Notes under the pieces: model-generated
The model's input: only the letters and a program-made list of their open reading frames with translations
Told to the model about the DNA's origin: nothing
Database searches by the model: none
NCBI GenBank assembly: GCA_032718475.1
Contig: JAUCBJ010007284.1
Location: 1-64,000 of the forward strand
Length of the DNA stretch: 64,000 nucleotides
DNA from: Nemertoderma westbladi
Taxonomy: Eukaryota; Xenacoelomorpha; Nemertodermatida; Nemertodermatidae
Reading direction: 5' to 3'
Shown: one piece after another, positions 30,238 to 41,258 of the stretch
Position numbering within the stretch: position 1 is the first letter of the stretch
How the letters are laid out: each line of letters opens with the position of its first letter
Position numbers and translations under genes: made by a program

Positions 30238-31859
30238 TACGTCTGGAGTGGGTGTATGACTATATTGTTTTATCTATTTTATTATATTTTTATATGCGAA
30301 CTTTATTATGTACTTTATTATAATCGTTTTTATTCAATTTTATTTAGTAGAATGTTATTTTAGTGATTATTTAGTAGATTAGTGCAATATATTAGTGTTT
30401 ATTACGTACGTAATTACTTATAATATATATTTAGTCGACGGCGAGAAATAATTTTTCTCTTTCCTTACTGTCCGTATCATATTATAAATACGTGACTACA
30501 GTAAGATGAAATGTCAGTACTTCTTAAAGTACAATAAAGCCACTACTATATTCAAGTATTATTGGTAGGCAGAGTATTAGGAATGCAAAGTTCAGATCCT
30601 CGTGTCTCGGCTAAACCAAGCTCTGGGTAGACCTTGGAAACGACTTGCCTCTTCACACTGACATTGCTTCGTGCGATATTGCTCTTCTACCTTATATTAA
30701 ATAATACATATAGTAGCGTGAAGTCCCTCTAACAGTAGCGTAAAACGCAAATAAATCTGTTAAACCTTTTGACCATCTGTAATTCTAGTCGATTAAGATA
30801 TCGCGGCACCCACCGATATACTTGAAAGACAAATTCTAGAATCAGTGGTTAACGTCCCCAGACAAGTTCTGGAATAAATCGGTGCCCATCTTAAATATTA
30901 ATTTAATATTTAGTAAAATCTGTAAAATTCAGATCCGTTAACAATTCTAGTCGATTAAGATATCGTAGCACTTACCGATACTCTTAAAAGACAAATTTCA
31001 TAGAATTAAGGATCCTATGTCCCCAGACCTGCTCTGGAATCAAATTGTGTCAATTTTAACATCAAATAATAAAATTCACGGGAATAAATTTAAATTCATA
31101 TTTTAAATGAATTTCATAAATTGTCATTTTTGTACAATTTATAACATTCCCAAAATTCCATTAATTAATAGATCATGGGAGCGGAGATTCATCCTATTGA
31201 GTGTATTAGAGTGCGAGAATCTCCAACATATAGTCAATAGCCGATAAAATTAATAAAATCATGCATAAAGAGGATATTGACAACTAAAGAATTATTATTA
31301 AATAGCATCCCAGATCTGTATGCATGAGAATTACCCTAATTCTACCGCTAGCATTCCATAATGTCACCATAGCAACACCCACGCTAGAATTAGAAGCAAG
31401 TTAAAAGAACAATAGAAAGCTTGTCCCATTGCATAGCATAAGAGAATATAGCACACTGCTAGTATCCAAGGATACACAGTAATAACGTGACATTCTGGAA
31501 GGCACTGACTAACGGACAAATGGCCTCTATGTGTGCAGTTGGTGACAGTTGTGTGGAATTTGTGCGTTTATAGGTGAATGTTACTGCTAAAGTATGTTTA
31601 CAGTAGCTAGTCGCAATTGTAAAAGTAGCCCAACTCTCCTATAGAAAGAACCTAAGTGGATCCAAGCCTTTGGGACGGACAGTGGAGTGACTTGTGCCGG
31701 TTATCGTTGTCGTGCTGTTGCTACATGTTGGCGTAAACACCGCGACGACGGTACATCGGCGCTGAGAATCCCACTGTCCGGGGGCAAAGAGAAGTAGGCA
31801 GCGACGCCCGCTCGCCTAAATATAAACTTATTTGATATTAATAAACTCAGATAGCAGAT
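30238..31859 (+). other. Noncoding spacer between BEL pol and the downstream ORFs
   Basis: About 1.6 kb. It contains a ~165-bp direct repeat (about 30780-30900 and 30945-31065), each unit carrying ATTCTAGTCGATTAAGATAT and a GTCCCCAGAC...TCTGGAAT block. It may supply a splice acceptor or promoter for the downstream ORFs; this is inference only. Confidence 0.6.
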
Positions 31860-33158
31860 ATGACGGAGTTGATAGAAGATGATCTTGGTATTAGGGAGCG
31901 ATATACCCTACCTTTACAAGCATTTGTGGATAGCTTAATACGCAGTGAAGCCGATCCAACCATTACGGAGGACGATGGTCGTTATATCGAACCGCCGATG
32001 TCCCAAGAGCAACTCGCGCGTGAATTGGACTATCGAAAATTCACCACTCGCTATACGAATCGTAATGGTACGTATATGGACTTCTTAACTACCGGCCATC
32101 CTATCGATTTACATGACACGGACGATGTAGATACAGAGAGGGAAATGGTTCTATTTAAATATCATACCCAGCGGAGTCGTAACGATAAACCGAGAATAGA
32201 TCACGAAAATTCTATTCGTAATAGACTGGAAAGAGAAAACGTTGAAGAACCGGATAAACGCATCGACTTCAACGAATACCTAGAATTTTTGAGAGAAACC
32301 TATCTCAACATCGCTAGTCAACAGAACTTAGAGACGCGATATCCTCAAGGTATACATCACGACCCTGTGGTAGAACTCAAACGGCTCTATTTCACTATGA
32401 TGTATCTTACCGCCGATCGTCCACTACCTGTTATCCCGGATAGTTTTGAACAAATGGAAGAATATTGCAAAACTGGAGAACGTTCACCCGCGTTTCCTCT
32501 ACAGGACGTACGTCTTTGGTATTATTGTGACGAATGCCCTAGACCCAACCAACAAACTGAAAGACACAAACATCCGCGGAGACGTTGCGCTAAACATAGT
32601 TTTACGCGTTACACTTACGGGAGTTTCGAGCGAAACCTGTTCGACATACCACCCACGATCGCTCGTCTTAAACGATCACTGAATAAACCCATGATCAGAG
32701 TTCCGGAATACTCGGTCAGGCCTCCTCATTCCCTAGTGAGACCTCAAACTCTTGATCCTAACAGTATCACTGATCCTCCCGAACTATATTCCTTGCTCAA
32801 AGACTTAGTGTTACCCGAACAATTAATCGGTGGTGCTCCGGTAGTGGGTTCGTTAGACATCCGCCCATCCTACTTAGCCGGATTGGGACGCGGGCAGCTA
32901 ATATCGCCCTTTGATCCTTACAATCGTCCAGGATTAAACCCGATGCAACCCGCCACGGAAGTCGAGGAGAGCGTTATAAGAAACGCTTTAGACGCCATTC
33001 GACAGAAAATCGGAAAGGGAACACAAGATTGTTTAGAGAAACGTAAACTACAGCAACAAGTACAATCGGTGAAGGAGTTAGCCTTGCCACAGTTCGATAG
33101 AGAAATCCAAAACCTCGAGGAAGACATCGAGCTTGGACACACGTATTCTCTACAATAA
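31860..33158 (+). CDS. BEL-associated downstream ORF, part 1 (unrecognised)
   Basis: A 432-codon frame from an ATG, between pol and the 3' LTR and in the same orientation. I do not recognise the family. It is hydrophilic and charged, with no signal peptide or membrane segment, unlike the envelope-type third ORFs of some BEL elements. A Cys/His cluster lies around residues 222-247 (CDEC ... HKHPRRRC ... H). The C-terminus is a charged helical stretch. The stop at 33156-33158 is probably a nonsense mutation, because the same frame stays open and coding-like to 33710. A nucleic-acid-binding or structural role is possible but unproven. Confidence 0.75.
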   Translation: MTELIEDDLGIRERYTLPLQAFVDSLIRSEADPTITEDDGRYIEPPMSQEQLARELDYRKFTTRYTNRNGTYMDFLTTGHPIDLHDTDDVDTEREMVLFKYHTQRSRNDKPRIDHENSIRNRLERENVEEPDKRIDFNEYLEFLRETYLNIASQQNLETRYPQGIHHDPVVELKRLYFTMMYLTADRPLPVIPDSFEQMEEYCKTGERSPAFPLQDVRLWYYCDECPRPNQQTERHKHPRRRCAKHSFTRYTYGSFERNLFDIPPTIARLKRSLNKPMIRVPEYSVRPPHSLVRPQTLDPNSITDPPELYSLLKDLVLPEQLIGGAPVVGSLDIRPSYLAGLGRGQLISPFDPYNRPGLNPMQPATEVEESVIRNALDAIRQKIGKGTQDCLEKRKLQQQVQSVKELALPQFDREIQNLEEDIELGHTYSLQ

Positions 33159-33710
33159 TTTTTAGATGAACGCTTACAGAGACAAGCGGAAGAAATTCTA
33201 CTCGAGGAGAAACACACGAAACTGGAAGAGAGAGAAGAAGCCGCTTTAGCCCAACCGGAAGCTCAAATCCTCATGACGGACCTCTACTCTAAAACCGTTC
33301 GTCATCCCTCGATGATTCCACATTTCGGGGACAAGCTCTTCGCGACGATACAACCTCAACCGGTTGATATCAGTACAGGATCGCAAAATCTTATCGCTGA
33401 CGCCCCTATGTTACAGCGTCCGCCGATCGAGGCCGCTCGTGTTGACGGTATACTCGTTGAACCTCCGGACAATCGAGCGGATCTTGTCCGTCGTATGGTA
33501 CACGATGTCAACATACGCGCTAGACCTTTACAGGACTCGTTTTATGGGATCAAAGACCACCCTTATTACGTTAATCTGACTCAATATTATATGGTAAAAC
33601 CCGAGGACCCGACACATAATTTAAAGTTTCTACTAAAATCCTCTAGACATTGTCGAACTCGAACAATTGTAGAAACATCTGGATCAGTTAGTAAAGGTAA
33701 ACTCATTTAG
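33159..33710 (+). pseudogene. BEL-associated downstream ORF, part 2 (same frame after a stop)
   Basis: It is in frame with part 1. The codons directly after the stop continue a charged, Glu/Lys-rich probable coiled coil, then a segment with M codon at 33273. The frame ends at 33710, but the frame of part 3 is already open from 33673, so a one-base-type frameshift near 33665-33672 probably separates them. No known domain is recognised. Confidence 0.65.
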
Positions 33711-33846
33711 AAAACCATATAACATTTCTCGAATCGAGAAAGATATAGAACCTCCTTATAATCTCGATGGATTTATTAAAACTCGATTAGTCCATTGGAA
33801 TCTAGATGTATTATTTGAAGAAGAGAAAATACAAAGATATGGAAAT

Positions 33847-36108
33847 GTGGAGACGTATACCACTCGGCATATGAAGTATAGTGATCTCCCTGACGCTAAC
33901 CAATGCGCCACCTTGTGGCATCCAGTAGGGATGACCCTAGAGAACGCCACCAAGGAGTGGAATGAAACTCTTAATGTTATTGAGATGTATGGAGTTGTCA
34001 CCTACGATAATGAAGGTAGCGTTCCGGTCGGAGAACAAGGAACTACGCGCATGATCCACATACGCGGATTAGCTGGTTCTACCCACGTGTTTACTCGAGC
34101 GTGTTCCGACGTGATTGATTATTCTTTTGAAACTCTCACCGAAACACAAAAGAATCTCCAACATGGACAATTCGAACTCGCGCAGCGTTACGTCATTGAC
34201 ACCGAACCCAAACCGGCCATGGGCATCGATGGATCGATGTTACCCCAGCCCGTACTCGAGATGTTGTTCAACGAAAGAATCCTTAAAATCGGCTCAGCTG
34301 TTTATGGAGATCTCCAAAACGACTTTCGGAATATGGAGAACATTCCATACCCTTTCGTTGATACTCAGCTGATTGCTCCCTGGGCAGAAGGTCGAGGTTT
34401 CTTCCGCACTATGTATGCTAATACGCCTAGCAACATTACAAAGGTGCAACGAACTTCCATCGGACATCTTGCCTTTCAGGAATACGGATGGAATTTCAAA
34501 GTCAGAAATCCCATTAACTATCAACAAGTATACGGAGATCATTATTCTCGATTGTACTTTGATGGACCATTAACCGCACCTGGCGCCGTGTATAGCTTCA
34601 TGAGTGTTCCACTCCGTTCCTCCTTAGCTATATACACGATCTTTGAAAACACCGCACTTGCCGGTTGGCTAGCCGATGTGTGCAGTCATACTATACGCGC
34701 CCATCCATTAATACTTGGGACCAAACTCGCTAAGCTAGATGAACATAATAAATTCATCCGTTTCGAATGTTTCCGGCGATTTTTAACCCCGTTCCGCAAC
34801 GTGGATAGCCAATTTAAAGACCGCGCTTTGACCAAGCTCAGCCTAAGAAACTCAGCTGCAGAGAAGTTGGATAGCGCTGGATTCGCCGTTTTCCAAGAGA
34901 TTTGTATATCGAACTTGCACTCCTCTGTTATACAAAGACCTCGGATTCCCACAGGTTATTCTGTCGTGGAAATTCAGACAATAGGTCCACCTGAAGAGAC
35001 AGACGCGCCCACTTCAGCTATGCACTTGGAAGACGAACCAATATGTCTAGAATCTGAAGAGATTCAGCCTATCGCGCCCCGGAACAGCGACAACGATTAC
35101 ATCATAGAATGGTATCAAGGTCCACAGTGTCTCACTGCGTACGATTATCGACATGCCAACTATGTTTCTCGGCAACGTTGTCGGTTATGCGCATCGAGAG
35201 ACCACGATACGCCCATGGACACCAACATCCGCTGTTCCTATTTCCAAGAACAACCGACTATGGAAATTTATTGCGCATATTGCAGACTCAATAACTTGCA
35301 TATCTTTGCGGTTTGCCCACAATTTATGACTCAATGTCACCATTGTCAACTAAAGGGACATGCCAGTTTCGATTGCCCTTTTAATCACGATTTGGAAAGC
35401 GTAGATGAAATGATCACACTACGTTACATCAGAGCTTGGGAAGCGAACGCTGATTTACATTGTGATTCGCGCCATCGCTATTATCCCGGACGCGCTTACG
35501 AAGGAGTTTATGGGTTCCATCCTTATCTGTTCGCTTCGGTTGAACAGAAATCACGCATATCAAGTTACGAGCTACTGAAGCGCGTCGGAGAATGTATTTC
35601 AACCAAATTCGTACACAAATTTCTCAGGAGTGTTAATCCTAGCGACCTTCATTCCTATAACTTAATCAATTATATCCGTCAGGATCCGGACTATGGAGAC
35701 TTGTTTGTTAACTCACACCCCGAGTTACAGGAAGTATATCGACGGCCTTACGAATACCGAGCCCGCGAACGCGAGTTGGAAAGGACCATTAAACCCCGGA
35801 GGTTTCTAACTGCCTATGGTCCACCCACGGCCCTCATTCAGACCACTCGTAAAGGACCCGTAAGAGCGGCTGTCTTGAAACGAGCTCTCAAAGCCGTTAG
35901 ACCTCTCTCCCCTGACGATGATGTCAATCAACCCGGTACTTCGACTGGCGGATACACCGACCATAATCCTACACCCTCTGATGCAATCATATTGCACCCT
36001 TCACCCAGGAGTTATAGCCCTCCTTGTAAAGTGGCTCGCCCCAAAGAGAAAAGGACTCTGGCTAGCTTTAAAAAACTGCGTAAACGCCGTCCGCGCAAGA
36101 AAGACTAA
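33847..36108 (+). CDS. BEL-associated downstream ORF, part 3 with three zinc knuckles
   Basis: A 753-codon frame opening at a GTG and open back to 33673, so the printed start is not biological. Residues 1-400 are globular and unrecognised. Residues ~445-510 hold three tandem Cys/His motifs: CRLC-x4-H-x9-C (445), CAYC-x5-H-x4-C (476) and a canonical CCHC knuckle, CHHCQLKGHASFDC (497). The C-terminus is Pro/Ser-rich and ends in a strongly basic tail (KKLRKRRPRKKD). No membrane segments are seen. Knuckles plus a basic tail suggest RNA or DNA binding, as in a Gag nucleocapsid, yet the element already has a gag. The 3' end plus LTR recurs at 63905-64000. Confidence 0.8.
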   Translation: METYTTRHMKYSDLPDANQCATLWHPVGMTLENATKEWNETLNVIEMYGVVTYDNEGSVPVGEQGTTRMIHIRGLAGSTHVFTRACSDVIDYSFETLTETQKNLQHGQFELAQRYVIDTEPKPAMGIDGSMLPQPVLEMLFNERILKIGSAVYGDLQNDFRNMENIPYPFVDTQLIAPWAEGRGFFRTMYANTPSNITKVQRTSIGHLAFQEYGWNFKVRNPINYQQVYGDHYSRLYFDGPLTAPGAVYSFMSVPLRSSLAIYTIFENTALAGWLADVCSHTIRAHPLILGTKLAKLDEHNKFIRFECFRRFLTPFRNVDSQFKDRALTKLSLRNSAAEKLDSAGFAVFQEICISNLHSSVIQRPRIPTGYSVVEIQTIGPPEETDAPTSAMHLEDEPICLESEEIQPIAPRNSDNDYIIEWYQGPQCLTAYDYRHANYVSRQRCRLCASRDHDTPMDTNIRCSYFQEQPTMEIYCAYCRLNNLHIFAVCPQFMTQCHHCQLKGHASFDCPFNHDLESVDEMITLRYIRAWEANADLHCDSRHRYYPGRAYEGVYGFHPYLFASVEQKSRISSYELLKRVGECISTKFVHKFLRSVNPSDLHSYNLINYIRQDPDYGDLFVNSHPELQEVYRRPYEYRARERELERTIKPRRFLTAYGPPTALIQTTRKGPVRAAVLKRALKAVRPLSPDDDVNQPGTSTGGYTDHNPTPSDAIILHPSPRSYSPPCKVARPKEKRTLASFKKLRKRRPRKKD

Positions 36109-36186
36109 CTGTTTAGAGTATTTATGTATATTAGAAACTGTGATTTTGTATATTTTATAGACTCAAATCCCATTTTCTGGGAGCGT

Positions 36187-37448
36187 TGTAAAAGCTTCTG
36201 TGGGATATAACTGGCCCCTTTTGCTTCGCAATCCAGTTTCCCCCCAGGCGCTGGAATACTCTAAAAAGGTTCTCTAACTGTATATATATTCCCCTCGCCC
36301 GCAAGGTACCGTTACAGGTGTTTTAACGGACATAAAAGTCATTCTTCTATATATGTGCTTTGGCGGACATGGTAAGGCAAAAAACCCGCAATGCACCAAA
36401 TACCTTTACACGGCTTGGCCTTGATGATTCAGATTGCGACATCTAGCAGCTGGTTGCTGGCATGGAAACAGCCATTGGACGCATGGTTCTTTGTTTAGCT
36501 TGAGCCAATCAGAGCGATTTTTTCTGTCGACGTGTAGATATTCGGCCGATCATACTAGGAGTGTTCAGTCTTACTGTTTTTTTCTTGATACCGTTGTGTT
36601 GTTGCTATCTAGGCCAGGAACACCGGCTCTAGAGTCAATTCGTTTTCATACTTTAGAAGAAACATTAGTAGGCTTAAATTATAGAGCGTATAACTGTTAT
36701 CATAACTTAACAACTCATATCACATATCGGTCCATATCAGTTCATATCATATCTTAACCTACCGTCTTAATGCTTTTTACTGTTGTGTTTTGGTTGAATA
36801 TTATTTGGAGAACATTTATAAAGAACCCAAATTTCCCAATTTTCTTGATACACTACAGGTTAGAGAGACGGGTTATATATAGCGATTGCGACTTATATTA
36901 TTGTGGTTTGTAGTGAATTTAATGCTATTTGATAAGCACTACATGAGTCCGTTGCTGTTCTCTCTATATATGATAAAATTCATTGACGGTCGGCAAATTA
37001 GTGAGCAGTACTGTGTGTTACCGGTAGTGTGCCTGATTGTGAATGATAACTAAGCATTTCCTAAAGAATGCGCCTCATACGTGAATCATAAGCCTTACCG
37101 ACTTACCGTTGTGATTAGTATAAGTCATATCTCTGTTTACCTAGATAGAGCGCCACGTCCTAAAGGAACTGTTAATATTTCCCGAAAGTGAATAATATTA
37201 GTCAGAAATTATTTATTAACGATCAATCGAATAATACAGTAAGCTTACACTGCAATAATAATCTAAGCCCTCAGAATCCAGTCTCCCGGGTATATCCAGC
37301 GGGTGAATGGACGCGCACTAGGCTGGCTTCTGCTAATGTTGTGTTTATTGGTATTAAATATTTGTCAACTTCTAAAGTCTATTTGTAAACCAAAAGACAT
37401 ATAAATTTTGGCAGGTTAAACTGCTAAAGGTCTTCAAAAGCGCGTACA
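36187..37448 (+). mobile_element. BEL/Pao 3' LTR of copy 1 (1262 bp)
   Basis: It begins TGTAAAAGC and ends GCGCGTACA (TG...CA). The 5' boundary is set by four independent copies that start at the same bases. The 3' boundary is set by the point where this LTR and the one ending at 61752 leave homology, next to unrelated DNA. On the right it runs directly into truncated copy 2 pol (minus), consistent with insertion into that pol. Confidence 0.88.
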
Positions 37449-38216
37449 TCGCTTCAAATACACGACGGCCTTACAAAGCTGATTCCAGGAGCTATAGTGA
37501 TTTATCGCTCTCTGCAGGAGAGGTGAGAATCCCTGCGAGATGTCTGGTGTTCCAGATTTCCAGTCTTTTTCTCTGATTTCCACAACAGATTTATTTGTGG
37601 CGGGGGAGTTTAGATCCACAGAGTCGTCTCCTGAAATGTGTAGTACAGACAGATCAATCACGGGTTTAAATAACTTTGATTTACTCGTCCGGGTTTTAGG
37701 TTTGACTTTCTCCACTACCTTGGCTTGTCTAATCTCAGCCGTGGTGAGATGAGGAGGCCATTCATCCTCTACTTTACTTAGGAAGTCGGGTCCACCTAAC
37801 CAGTCTGGAGTATCTATCAGTTCTTGAGGAGTTGCTCCTCTGGAAGCGATGTCGGCTGGATTAATCGTCCCAGGCCAATGTCTCCATTGATCTACATTAG
37901 AGTTAATATCGTCATTATCTGTGGAGTATGGTGTTCCCTCAGTTGTGTTCTCTCCCTCACTGATTTCTTCTTCCCATTCACTCACCTGGTGTACCTGATC
38001 GTTAGGTAATCTTTCCATGAGTGTTCTATGGGAAGGTCCAGTGAAGTACCAACCTACTCTCGTTCTTCCCGCATATGTTTGCAATGGTTGCGGTCAAGCA
38101 GGCCGTTTCTCTAATGTCTCAAGCGCCTCATGCGCATTTTGGCCGATGAGTATCTGTACTCCTGGGTAGTCGGTGTTGAATCAAGGGATATCATGCTGCT
38201 GGGTAAAATCGTCTTC
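37449..38216 (-). pseudogene. BEL copy 2 pol remnant lacking RT
   Basis: The minus frame from about 38084 matches copy 1 pol around residues 154-205 (up to TPYSxDNDDI). It then jumps directly to WRHxPGTINPADIASRG (copy 1 residue ~802), so about 1.8 kb covering reverse transcriptase and most of RNase H is deleted. The frame continues to the copy 1 LTR at 37448, where it is cut before the integrase. Stops also separate it from the protease segment upstream (near 38217, 38170 and 38096). Confidence 0.85.
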
Positions 38217-38219
38217 ATC

Positions 38220-38831
38220 CTAGTTGTAAGGTTCCACTTGGTTGGTAGCAAAGTTCTTTATCGCCACCATTTTTACTGACCTTATGCTATGTTCTCCTAG
38301 TTCGTCCTGGGGAGTGGACAATGCTCCTACATAGTAGTCTGTAGCTACTGTAGATTTCCAAACCTGCATAATTCCTGAAAGTTTCAACTTAGTTCGGAAC
38401 TTGGGTTGTCCAGCAAAGATGTCTTCGGCTAGTTCTTTGTCGATGAATGTTCCTGTGCTGCCGGAGTCCAGGAGGGCATTGACTATAAAACTCTTACCTG
38501 ATCCATGGACTCTCAGCTGAACTACAGGGAATTCCCGGATTCCGACGTTGGAAGTTGGCGCTTTCCAAGATGGTTGTCGGTCAGGAATAGCCGGGTGCGC
38601 TTCGTTATCGGTTTCAGTCTCATACGTAAGCGCTTGATACACCGCGGTGTTTGTCATATAACAGGATTCGTTTTCGTCGGAGAATTCGTCGGTGTAGAAT
38701 CCTTCCATCTCAGAGCTGTGGTCAGTGTCATTCACATCACTGAATTGGACATGTAGTTCGGGCTCACTTACCTGACTCGTGCGGGTTCTTTCAAATTCTG
38801 TGTGCAGCAAGATATGATGTTTGCGCCGCAC
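38220..38831 (-). pseudogene. BEL copy 2 protease and pol N-terminus (repeat unit A)
   Basis: It encodes the gag-pol junction region and a retropepsin-type domain with intact DSGSTGTF, then the start of pol. It opens in the -1 frame relative to the gag frame that ends at 38768 and ends at a stop near 38217. This is the only protease copy in copy 2 that runs on into pol. Confidence 0.85.
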
Positions 38832-39820
38832 TTAGCACACCTCGTGTCGGAGTAACAGGTTCGCTGTTGGTGTCCTTGTCTGAGACAATTATAACACAAC
38901 CGCTTATCCCACATGACTTCGCGTCTATCCTTTAAGGATTTCTTTAAGAATTCATCACACACACTTAAACGATGGGGCCCGTCGCACAATGCACATTTTG
39001 GTTTGATGTTACTTACTTTACCTTGGGTAGTGTTGTGCACACTCGTTCTTTCCTCGGGCTTTCTTCCATGAATTCTCTTAGGAGACGTAGGAGGAGTTTT
39101 TGTTACCTGTTCTCTCCTGTCACTGGTTCGAGACTTAAATTTACTTACGTCTTTAGGTGCTTTGTTGATATAGTAAGATCTTTCGGTGTCTTTCCCGCTG
39201 TTCTCCTCTTGAGAGGTTTGGCTTTCGCCGTCGTCTGTATAACACACTGGTGTTACCTTTCTCCTAGAAACGGGTTTTTCACTCACCTTATTTTCCGGTG
39301 TCTTCTCTCGGGACTGTTTTAGGAGCTGTAATTTTACTTCTCCATCTAAGAATGACATGATATCAGCCATGGTAGGGTCTCTTTGTTGTTGTTCCATCAT
39401 ATATAGAACTCTTTTGTCCCAACGAGTACCTACTCCACCCTTTGGCAAGGTAGATGCTACAGCTCCAATAACCATAGAACTCTGATATTCATGAGACTTA
39501 CCTAGCCAATCTAATTGTCTACAGATCTCCTGGATCTCATCGGAAAATTCTATAATCCCGCTGCTAAGAAACTTTCGGGGCGCTACCAATTTCGCATACA
39601 AATACCTAGCTATGTTAGTCCTATTACCATACCTGATGTTTAGTGTATCCCAAACTTGTCTTAATCCATCTGGATGTCCAATAAACTTTAACGCCATTAA
39701 CTTGGGAGATCCTTCCAAGCACTCGATGAGGAATCTAAGTTTCTCTCCATTAGATAGCACAGAGTTCTGTATGTTATCTTTATAATATTCATATTCATAT
39801 TCATAATATTCATTGAAAGG
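38768..39820 (-). pseudogene. BEL gag C-terminal copy, unit A
   Basis: It encodes the same ~330-aa Gag segment as unit C, beginning near SNGEKLRFLIECLEGSPKLM and ending with two Cys/His motifs (CALCDGPHRLSVC and CYNCLRQGHQQRTC). It lacks its own start and is preceded by a protease fragment in another frame. It ends with a TAA embedded in CAGGTAAGTG. Confidence 0.85.
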
Positions 39821-41258
39821 TTCAACTTAGTTCGGAACTTGGGTTGTCCAGCAAAGATGTCTTCGGCTAGTTCTTTGTCGATGAATGTTCCTGTGCTGCC
39901 GGAGTCCAGGAGGGCATTGACTATAAAACTCTTACCTGATCCATGGACTCTCAGCTGAACTACGGGGAATTCCCGGATTCCGACGTTGGAAGTTGGCGCT
40001 TTCCAAGATGGTTGTCGGTCAGGAATAGCCGGGTGCGCTTCGTTATCGGTTTCAGTCTCATATGTAAGCGCTCGATACACCGCGGTGTTTGTCATATAAC
40101 AGGATTCGTTTTCGTCGGAGAATTCGTCGGTGTAGAATCCTTCCATCTCAGTGCTGTGGTCAGTGTCATTCACATCACTGAATTGGACATGTAGTTCGGG
40201 CTCACTTACCTGACTCGTGCGGGTTCTTTCAAATTCTGTATGCAGCAAGATATGATGTTTGCGCCGCACTTAGCACACCTCGCGTCGGAGTAATAGGTTC
40301 GCCGTTGGTGTCCTTGTCTGAGACAATTATAACATAACCGCTTATCCCACATGACTTCGCGTCTATCCTTTAAGGATTTCTTTAAGAATTCATCACACAC
40401 ACTTAAACGATGGGGCCCGTCGCACAATGCACATTTTGGTTTGATGTTACTTACTTTACCTTGGGTAGTGCTGTGCACACTCGTTCTTTCCTCGGGCTTT
40501 CTTCCATGAATTCTCTTAGGAGACGTAGGAGGAGTTTTTGTTACCTGTTCTCTCCTGTCACTGGTTCGAGACTTAAATTTACTTACGTCTTTAGGTGCTT
40601 TGTTGATATAGTAAGATCTTTCGGTGTCTTTCCCGCTGTTCTCCTCTTGAGAGGTTTGGCTTTCGCCGTCGTCTGTATAACACACTGGTGTTACCTTTCT
40701 CCTAGAAACGGGTTTTTCACTCACCTTATTTTCCAGTGTCTTCTCTCGGGACTGTTTTAGGAGCTGTAATTTTACTTCTCCATCTAAGAATGACATGATA
40801 TCAGCCATGGTTGGGTCTCTTTGTTGTTGTTCCATCATATATAGAACTCTTTTGTCCCAACGAGTACCTACTCCACCCTTTGGCAAGGTAGATGCTACAG
40901 CTCCAATAACCATAGAACTCTGATATTCATGAGACTTACCTAGCCAATCTAATTGTCTACAGATCTCCTGGATCTCATCGGAAAATTCTATAATCCCGCT
41001 GCTAAGAAACTTTCGGGGCGCTACCAATTTCGCATACAAATACCTAGCTATGTTAGTCCTATTACCATACCTGATGTTTAGTGTACCCCAAACTTGTCTT
41101 AATCCATCTGGATGTCCAATAAACTTTAACGCCATTAACTTGGGAGATCCTTCCAAGCACTCGATGAGGAATCTAAGTTTCTCTCCATTAGATAGCACAG
41201 AGTTCTGTATGTTATCTTTATAATATTCATATTCATATTCATAATATTCATTGAAAGG
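39820..41258 (-). pseudogene. BEL gag C-terminal plus protease copy, unit B
   Basis: The gag part (to 40206) carries the CALC and CYNC knuckles. The second knuckle differs slightly (RRTYYSD), with a Cys-to-Tyr change that should disrupt zinc binding in this unit. The protease part (40269 to about 39820) retains DSGSTGTF and is cut at the unit junction before its C-terminal half. Confidence 0.85.

Noticed and set aside
31860-36108. BEL envelope (env) gene
   Set aside because: No signal peptide, hydrophobic fusion or transmembrane segment; zinc knuckles and a basic tail instead.
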